This document shows positions 59,014-64,000 of a stretch of 64,000 nucleotides of DNA, one piece after another (positions within the stretch are counted from its first letter, which is position 1; the number at the start of each line of letters is the position of its first letter). The notes beneath the pieces are model-generated. The model saw only the letters and a program-made list of their open reading frames with translations. It was not told the origin of the DNA and ran no database searches. The stretch is from Variovorax sp. KK3 (lineage in GTDB: Bacteria; Pseudomonadota; Gammaproteobacteria; Burkholderiales; Burkholderiaceae_C). The position numbers were made by a program, and so were the translations under genes. Where the stretch lies: contig NZ_LYVO01000017.1 in assembly GCF_001984055.1 (NCBI RefSeq), forward strand, positions 34,146-98,145, written 5' to 3'.

Positions 59014-60324
59014 TCATGCGAACGTCCCGTGCAGGTACCAGGCAATCCGGTCACCTCCGAGCCGCTCATGGAACACCCACAGCACGCCGCAGTGCGGGCT
59101 GCGCGCGACCCAATAGTCCCGAACGACGGTCGCCGGACTCTCGGCCTCTCCGTCTCGCACCCGATGCCACCAGCCTCCTTCGACCCGATGTGGCCCTGCC
59201 AGCAATTGGAGAATGCCTTGGTACATCGGCCGCTCGCCGTCCATCGCGAGCTTCAGCGGCCTTGCGAGGATGAAGCTCGGCTGCGGAAATCGATTGCGTC
59301 TCGCGCGTTTCTTGGGCAGCGGCTCGGGTGCCGGTTGCCAGTGCGTCTGCCATTCGAGCCGATGGTCCTCGACGATGATGGGCCGCAGCACCTTGTCCGG
59401 GCCAAGCCGCGCGGCGATGCGCTCGAGCGCCAACGTCAAGGACTCGCCTTGCTGCACGGCGTCGGGCAGCAGCGACTTGCTGACCTCTTCGAGCGGATGC
59501 ACACCGAGCGCCTCGAGTTCCAGGTCACCGGCGGGCGCCTGCAGCGCGACCTTGGCCAGGTTTTCCGCGAGAAGCCGGCACAGGTGCTCGACGTCCCGCA
59601 TGGGTGCTGCCGTGCGGACGATCAGTTCTCCGCCGGGGTCCACATCACGCGGACGCATCGCATCGTGCATCCAGCGCAGCACGAACGCGGTCGTGCCCGC
59701 GTTGCGGGCCGCCAGCCAGCCGCACATCAGCAGCAGAAGCCGCCGCGCCCCGAAGAGCAGCGCCGGCGCCGTGTCGACCCGCGACATGAGTTCCAGGCGC
59801 TGTCTGAATGTCTCCGGCGCTTGAACCCACTCATGGGCTTCGGGGCGCAGGCCGTAGGCCTGGTCCATCGCGGTGAGCAACTGCTTGTCGAAGCGCCGGC
59901 TGATGCCTCCGCGCGGCAGGGCGCGCACATCGCCGAGCGTCTTGCAGCCCAGCTGCGACAAGGTCGTCAGGTGCGGGCGCACCGCGGCCAGCGTCTCCAT
60001 CGGCAGTTCGTCGAGCAAGGACGTCAAAGCGCCGCGCATGCCGTTTTCCCTGCCCGCTCGCGCAAAGGCCAGCGCGGACAGGCTGGTCGGCGCCCAAGCC
60101 ACGCTGCCGACGCCCAACTCAGGCACCTCCGCAACGACGCGGTCGCGCAAGGCGCGCCGTCCGCCGAACAGCCGCGTGCTCGCCTCTACTTCGATGACGA
60201 CCGCGCCTTCGACGATGGCTGTGCGCGGAGAGAACTGGAGCGCATACATCGAGAGGCCACGAAGCTGGTCATCAGGCGGTGGCGTGCTGGGGTCGGATGG
60301 GATCAACAGGGCGACCCACAGCAT
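59014..60324 (-). CDS. imuB: ImuB, Y-family-like translesion factor
   Basis: A 436-residue protein related to Y-family polymerases (MYALQFSPRTAIVEGAVVIE, STRLFGGRRALRD, LGCKTLGDVRALPRGGI). It lacks the acidic catalytic residues at the expected start (LWVALLIPSD), as ImuB does. It acts as a hub binding the clamp, ImuA and DnaE2. Its start overlaps the end of imuA by 53 bases, and dnaE2 follows 97 bases after its stop. Confidence 0.92.
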   Translation of the reverse strand: MLWVALLIPSDPSTPPPDDQLRGLSMYALQFSPRTAIVEGAVVIEVEASTRLFGGRRALRDRVVAEVPELGVGSVAWAPTSLSALAFARAGRENGMRGALTSLLDELPMETLAAVRPHLTTLSQLGCKTLGDVRALPRGGISRRFDKQLLTAMDQAYGLRPEAHEWVQAPETFRQRLELMSRVDTAPALLFGARRLLLLMCGWLAARNAGTTAFVLRWMHDAMRPRDVDPGGELIVRTAAPMRDVEHLCRLLAENLAKVALQAPAGDLELEALGVHPLEEVSKSLLPDAVQQGESLTLALERIAARLGPDKVLRPIIVEDHRLEWQTHWQPAPEPLPKKRARRNRFPQPSFILARPLKLAMDGERPMYQGILQLLAGPHRVEGGWWHRVRDGEAESPATVVRDYWVARSPHCGVLWVFHERLGGDRIAWYLHGTFA

Positions 60325-61069
60325 GAGAAACCTCGGGGACGGCAGGACGGGTCAAACGGCGCAGCCGTGGCGTGAGCACCGACGCGAGCCCGCCAGGTAT
60401 CGAGGGCAGCGCGAGCGGTCGGTCGTGGATCGGTCCGCGCCGCTTCAGGATGTGGGCGTTGAGTTCCCAGTCGGATCCGACTGAGGCATGCACGCGTAAC
60501 GGCGCGGCGGACGACTCATGACGAGCCGCCTCCGGCCTGCACAGAAACACCAGCCCTTCGCAGCCTTGCGCGCAGACCTGCAGTCGACGCAATTGCTCAG
60601 CACGCGCCTTGGGCAACCAGGCAATGACGGCGCCAGCTGCCTTGGACTTGATCAGCTGCTCGGTGGTCCACAGCCGCTGGGCCGGCTGCTCGGCCTGGAT
60701 CCAGACGAACTGCCGCTCGCTCAGGCCCATGTACTGCAGGCCCGGCAGATGCGGGTTTCGAGGCGGCCCGACGACCACCACCTGATCGCCCTTCTGGACC
60801 ACTGCCTGCAAGGCCGGTGCGAGCAACCGCCATTCAAGCACTGCGGGCTGCGCCGACAGGATTTCGACGACCGATTGCTCGGGCCAGCCTCCTCCGGGCA
60901 GCTCGGCATCGAGTTCAGCCCATCCCGTCGGGCGCGCCGCCGTCGTGCGGTGCTCAAGCTCCGTGCCACGCCAGATGGCATTGGCGATGCTCGGCGGCAG
61001 GCGCATGCCCCCTGGCTCCCCAACATCGTTGGCGGCAGCGCAGAGGTCAGGAGCGGGAACGGCGGACAT
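60272..61069 (-). CDS. imuA: ImuA, RecA-like SOS mutagenesis protein
   Basis: A 265-residue protein of the ImuA/SulA-like RecA-related family. GWAELDAELPGGGWPEQSVV is where RecA has its P-loop, but without the GKT signature. LQYMGLSERQFVWIQ and RLQVCAQGCEGLVFLCRPEA follow. ImuA works with ImuB and DnaE2 in translesion synthesis. It is the first gene of the cassette; the LexA box lies 8-27 bases before its ATG. Confidence 0.92.
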   Translation of the reverse strand: MSAVPAPDLCAAANDVGEPGGMRLPPSIANAIWRGTELEHRTTAARPTGWAELDAELPGGGWPEQSVVEILSAQPAVLEWRLLAPALQAVVQKGDQVVVVGPPRNPHLPGLQYMGLSERQFVWIQAEQPAQRLWTTEQLIKSKAAGAVIAWLPKARAEQLRRLQVCAQGCEGLVFLCRPEAARHESSAAPLRVHASVGSDWELNAHILKRRGPIHDRPLALPSIPGGLASVLTPRLRRLTRPAVPEVSHAVGRPVDPIRPQHATA

Positions 61070-61076
61070 TTTGGAG

Positions 61077-61096
61077 TACTGTACATTAATACAGTA
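61077..61096. promoter_or_regulatory. LexA (SOS) box before imuA
   Basis: TACTGTACATTAATACAGTA fits the gammaproteobacterial-type SOS box CTGT-N8-ACAG with extended symmetric ends (TACTGT/ACAGTA). It lies directly before the imuA start, so it should repress imuA-imuB-dnaE2 until DNA damage. Confidence 0.92.
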
Positions 61097-61294
61097 CCAC
61101 GAAGCCTCCTGCTTGTCTGCCGGAGACACGGCGCGACGGAACTCATGCGGTCGGGCCGCTTTGCAGCAACGTGGAGGCTGGGAACGGCCGCAGGGTCGCG
61201 AATGGATCGCAGCCACATGGGCGAGCGCACGTTCAAGTGACTGCCCTGCGTCTATCGGATCGACGCGCTCGACCATCGGTGATGGCGATGGGGC

Positions 61295-61807
61295 TCAGGG
61301 CGCGACGTTCCATCGCCGCAGAACGGCGTGGATGCGCTGGGCATACCGGTCGCGGAAGACGGGCGTCTTCGAATGGTACGTGCCGACGGCGATCCAGGTG
61401 TTGCCGTGCTGCTTGACCTGCTTCGCGAGGTGCCAAGCTGCCACATAGGTGTTCACGCACCCATCGAGCAGGTGTTCAGGCGCGATGCCGTAGCGGGCCA
61501 GCTCCTTGAAGTGGATCGAGTTGAGCTGGCCCAGCCCGACGTCGATCGAGCCATTGGTGTTGCGCATCACGACCGATGCGTTGCCACGCGACTCATGAAA
61601 GATGATCGCGCGCATCAGCATCGAGTTGACGCCGTGGAATGCCGCGGCCTCCTCCACGCAAGGAACCGCGATCGGCACATCGCCGGCGCGGCGCTTCGCC
61701 GCGGTCGGTGAAGAAGCTTGCTCCGCTTGCGCACTGCATGCGAACAGCAACGCTGCCGCGAAGGCGCCGACAAAGGTCGCGCCCGAAGTCCTGGAGGACG
61801 AGTTCAT
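61295..61807 (-). CDS. lytic transglycosylase (VirB1/PilT-like)
   Basis: A 170-residue exported muramidase-like enzyme with signal peptide (cleavage near ACSAQA). The SLT domain has the catalytic Glu in RAIIFHESRGNASVV and the motif NTNGSIDVGLGQLNS. It opens peptidoglycan for the secretion channel or pilus. It is divergent from virB8 and could share the operator array between them. It may serve as VirB1 for the virB system or PilT for the pil system, as neither is found elsewhere here. Confidence 0.9.
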   Translation of the reverse strand: MNSSSRTSGATFVGAFAAALLFACSAQAEQASSPTAAKRRAGDVPIAVPCVEEAAAFHGVNSMLMRAIIFHESRGNASVVMRNTNGSIDVGLGQLNSIHFKELARYGIAPEHLLDGCVNTYVAAWHLAKQVKQHGNTWIAVGTYHSKTPVFRDRYAQRIHAVLRRWNVAP

Positions 61808-61884
61808 TTTCTGGATCGAGGTCAAAGCCGCCAAAGTTGGCAGTTCTCAGCAGATGAGTCGCCGAAAAGGCGTGCTGTGACATC

Positions 61885-61920
61885 TATACTACATCTTTTA
61901 TAGCAACCTTTACTGCATCG
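61885..61920. promoter_or_regulatory. three tandem 12-bp operator units between divergent genes
   Basis: On the minus strand GATGCAGTAAAG, GTTGCTATAAAA and GATGTAGTATAG are contiguous. TATACT on the plus strand and TATAAA on the minus strand within the array could be -10 boxes for virB8 and the lytic transglycosylase. Twenty bases are identical to the site inside the traK-like gene. Confidence 0.72.
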
Positions 61921-61982
61921 TTGTGCATCTTGAAAGAGCTGCCTGACCGGTGCAAGGATGTGCCCGCAAGGGCGAGGCAACG

Positions 61983-62711
61983 ATGCTGAGATTCCCCACA
62001 TGGAGGCGCCAGAGCACAGCCCAGACGCCGGCCAAAGACGAGCGAATGCTCACAGACCTTTCCTGGGAAGCAGACGTCGTGCTGCTCGAGCGCCGATCTC
62101 GCCTGATCGCCTGGCGCCTTGCCGCGGCCGAGGCGGTGGTCATCTGCCTGATGGCCGCGAGCCTGGTCATGCTTATCCCGCTCAAGACTGTCATGCCGCA
62201 TGTGGTCATGGTGGACAAGCTCACCGGCGAAGGACAAGTCGTCGCACCGGCGCGTGAGTACGTCGAAACGAGCGCGCTATCCGACAAGCACTGGATCCAG
62301 GCCTTCGTCATCGCCCGCGAGCGCTACGTCTACAAGATCATCCAGCACGACTACGACACCGTGCGGCGCCTGGCCGGCGACAAGACATGGAGCAACTACA
62401 CACCGCTGTTCGAAGGTACCGACGCTCTCGACAAGCGCTTCAAGGACGACGTGGAGATCATCCCGACGGTCCTCAGCATCACGCTCGGCGGCAACGGACT
62501 CGCGACCGTGCGCTACGAACTCAAGACCCGCGACTACCGAACCACGGCGCCGGCCACGACAACCCGCCGCATTGCGACGCTGCGCTACGAGTACGCCGTC
62601 AAGAATCTCGTGCTCGAGAAAGAAGCGATCGCCAACCCGCTGGGGTTCACGGTGACGAACTACCAGACCGATCCCGAGATGGGCGGTGACAGCAAGCCGG
62701 CTGGTCGATGA
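61983..62711 (+). CDS. virB8: VirB8-like inner-membrane protein
   Basis: A 242-residue bitopic protein: cytoplasmic start, one membrane helix near residues 50-72 (AAAEAVVICLMAASLVMLIP) and a periplasmic NTF2-like domain (VDKLTGEGQVVAP, IARERYVYKIIQHDYDTVRR, YEYAVKNLVLEKEAIANPLG). VirB8 nucleates assembly of the secretion channel. Start is the ATG with GAGG six bases upstream. It overlaps virB9 by four bases. Confidence 0.92.
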   Translation: MLRFPTWRRQSTAQTPAKDERMLTDLSWEADVVLLERRSRLIAWRLAAAEAVVICLMAASLVMLIPLKTVMPHVVMVDKLTGEGQVVAPAREYVETSALSDKHWIQAFVIARERYVYKIIQHDYDTVRRLAGDKTWSNYTPLFEGTDALDKRFKDDVEIIPTVLSITLGGNGLATVRYELKTRDYRTTAPATTTRRIATLRYEYAVKNLVLEKEAIANPLGFTVTNYQTDPEMGGDSKPAGR

Positions 62712-63517
62712 GGTTCTTTGTCCTGTTCGCGATCGCGCTCCTTCTGCCAGCGATCGCTTCCGCCCAGACCTACAGCGCGTCCTATGACGAGTCGGCGCGC
62801 GTTCGCCGCGTCGACTATAGAGAGGACCTGGTGCTGCGTGCCGTCGGCTACCCCGACCATCCGCTGGTCCTCGAGCTCGATCCCGGCGAGCCGATCGAAA
62901 GCGGCGCCGGCGGGAAGATCGCGAACTGGGAGGTCGAGACACGCGGCTCCCGGCTGTTCGCGCGGCCACTAGAAGGCGCGCGCCCCACGACCGTCCTGAT
63001 CGCGACCAGGACGCGCTCCTATGTGCTGGACCTCGTGCCAGGCAGCGGCAAGGGCATGCCGGCCGACTTCGTGTCCAAGATTGTGGTGCGGATGCCGCCG
63101 CCTCCGGCCAAGGCACCCGAGCCGGAGATCGAAGCAAAGGCCGCGAAAGAAGCGGCCACGCCCCTCTCCGAGGCGCTGTCGACGGCACGCAATCACCACT
63201 ACTCGCTCGAAGCCGTCAGCGAGACGATCGACATCCGGCCGAGGGAAGTCTTCGACGACGGCCGCTTCACGTACTTCCGGTTCCCAGAGAACCTCCCCAT
63301 CCCGGCGATCTACAAGAGCGCGCCGGGCAGCCAGGACGAATGGCTCGTCAACAGCCACCGGGACGGCGACTACATCGTGGTCCACGGCGTGGGTGCGTCT
63401 TGGAACCTGCGCCTGTCCGGCTCGGTGCTGGGCATCTTCAACGAGGCCTACGACCCCGTCGGCATCGCAGCACGGGCCGGCACCACGATCACGGGTCTGA
63501 AGCAGGAACTCAAATGA
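62708..63517 (+). CDS. virB9: VirB9-like outer-membrane complex protein
   Basis: A 269-residue periplasmic protein with signal peptide (cleavage near AIASA). The N-terminal domain (VETRGSRLFARPLEGARPTT) and C-terminal domain (FTYFRFPENLPIPAIYKSAP) are those of VirB9, which forms the outer-membrane core with VirB7 and VirB10. It is flanked by four-base overlaps on both sides. Confidence 0.93.
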   Translation: MRFFVLFAIALLLPAIASAQTYSASYDESARVRRVDYREDLVLRAVGYPDHPLVLELDPGEPIESGAGGKIANWEVETRGSRLFARPLEGARPTTVLIATRTRSYVLDLVPGSGKGMPADFVSKIVVRMPPPPAKAPEPEIEAKAAKEAATPLSEALSTARNHHYSLEAVSETIDIRPREVFDDGRFTYFRFPENLPIPAIYKSAPGSQDEWLVNSHRDGDYIVVHGVGASWNLRLSGSVLGIFNEAYDPVGIAARAGTTITGLKQELK

Positions 63518-64000
63518 CGCACCAGACAAGCCAGTCGCGCGATTCTCGCGACTCGCGCCACGCAGAAGGGGCACCCGAGGCCTTCGAGACCCACCCCGAG
63601 GAAAGCGTCGTCGAGACTGCCGTCCCCTTTCAGGGCGAAGTCGCGAAGCGCCAGAACACGCGGGCTCTGATCGGCGGCCTGGTCCTCGTCGCGGGCCTGA
63701 TCGCTTTACTCGCGGTCGCGGGCTACATGATCAAGCAGTACCGCGTGCAGTTCGCTGCAGACCGCGCGGCCAAGGAGAAGTCCGAACGCGAAAAGGCCGT
63801 GACCACCCGGCAGGGTCGTGAGTTCGTGGTTGAAGACTTGGCCCCCGCCGAGCAAGCACCGGTCCCGGCAGTGCCCGTGATGTCGACGAGCGTCGCGGGA
63901 CTTCCCACCGGTCCCCTCCCCGGCCCTGCTGCCGGTCCGCTTCCGACGGGAGTCATGCCTTCGCCGCTTCCCCCTGCCCTGCCCCCGCCCAAATCCGCGC
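63514..64000 (+). CDS. virB10: VirB10-like protein, 5' part
   Basis: The first 162 codons are present; the gene runs off the right edge. It shows a cytoplasmic start (MTHQTSQSRDSRDSRHAEGA), one membrane helix (ALIGGLVLVAGLIALLAVAG) and the beginning of a Pro-rich periplasmic region, the layout of VirB10. Its ATG overlaps the virB9 stop. VirB10 spans both membranes and gates the channel. Confidence 0.88.
   Translation, partial: MTHQTSQSRDSRDSRHAEGAPEAFETHPEESVVETAVPFQGEVAKRQNTRALIGGLVLVAGLIALLAVAGYMIKQYRVQFAADRAAKEKSEREKAVTTRQGREFVVEDLAPAEQAPVPAVPVMSTSVAGLPTGPLPGPAAGPLPTGVMPSPLPPALPPPKSA

Noticed and set aside
59029..60375. A 448-codon open frame on the plus strand opposite imuB
   Set aside because: Shadow of imuB; Arg/Gln/His-rich with no domain, while imuB is a recognisable family member.

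Overview
The window is high-GC bacterial DNA whose gene families point to a betaproteobacterium of the Burkholderiales, most like Comamonadaceae (Variovorax and relatives). The clues are an H-NS protein of the Burkholderia type, a phasin/PHB-depolymerase pair with a PhaR-like box, a four-helix copper-storage protein, a decayed Bug-family receptor, and an imuA-imuB-dnaE2 cassette. Most of the sequence looks like the backbone of a large conjugative plasmid or an integrative conjugative element. It carries ssb, parB, a KorA/TrfB-like repressor, a relaxase with MobC, a probable oriT, a traKLM-like operon, two blocks of type IV secretion genes and an IncI-like thin-pilus (pil) locus. No replication initiator, ParA, coupling protein (VirD4), VirB11 or prepilin peptidase is visible, so the element continues outside the window.

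Layout. 0-6.5 kb: small accessory genes (Cys-cluster protein, SRAP/YedK, DUF3606, copper storage, H-NS) and a tyrosine recombinase preceded by a 16-bp inverted repeat. 6.6-11 kb: a leftward block of zeta-like kinase, ssb and parB. 11.4-15.9 kb: secreted nuclease, second DUF3606, RadC-like JAB protein, ankyrin protein and KorA-like repressor. 16-21.6 kb: transfer region with relaxase, MobC, oriT candidate and traK/traL/traM-like genes; two small genes appear to be overprinted inside the relaxase gene. 21.7-25.6 kb: a two-component system, a phasin-like protein with PHB depolymerase, and a VF530 protein. 25.7-41.5 kb: one long rightward run, virB2-3-4-5-lipoprotein-virB6 followed by pilL-like, pilN-O-P-Q-R-S-V. 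41.6-43.9 kb: secreted and membrane proteins of unknown role.

44-55.6 kb is an accessory zone of small single genes (PTP-like, DUF6881, HEPN-like, GIY-YIG-like, KTSC). A conserved repeat of about 28 bp lies just 3' of several of them. The zone is interrupted by insertion sequence debris (an IS91-type element with a gutted recombinase, a decayed IS30 element with intact ends) and pseudogenes. 55.8-61.1 kb is dnaE2-imuB-imuA, transcribed leftward from a near-perfect LexA box. 61.3-64 kb holds a lytic transglycosylase and, divergently, virB8-virB9-virB10; virB10 runs off the right edge.

The feature that ties the backbone together is a family of AT-rich 12-bp units (consensus near GWTGCTATAWAR). 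They occur in tandem upstream of ssb, virB2, the unknown secreted gene at 41.6 kb and the divergent lytic transglycosylase/virB8 pair; two spaced units precede the KorA-like gene, and a two-unit copy lies inside the traK-like gene. They overlap likely -10 elements. I infer that one DNA-binding protein, possibly the KorA-like one, coordinates maintenance and transfer genes through these sites.
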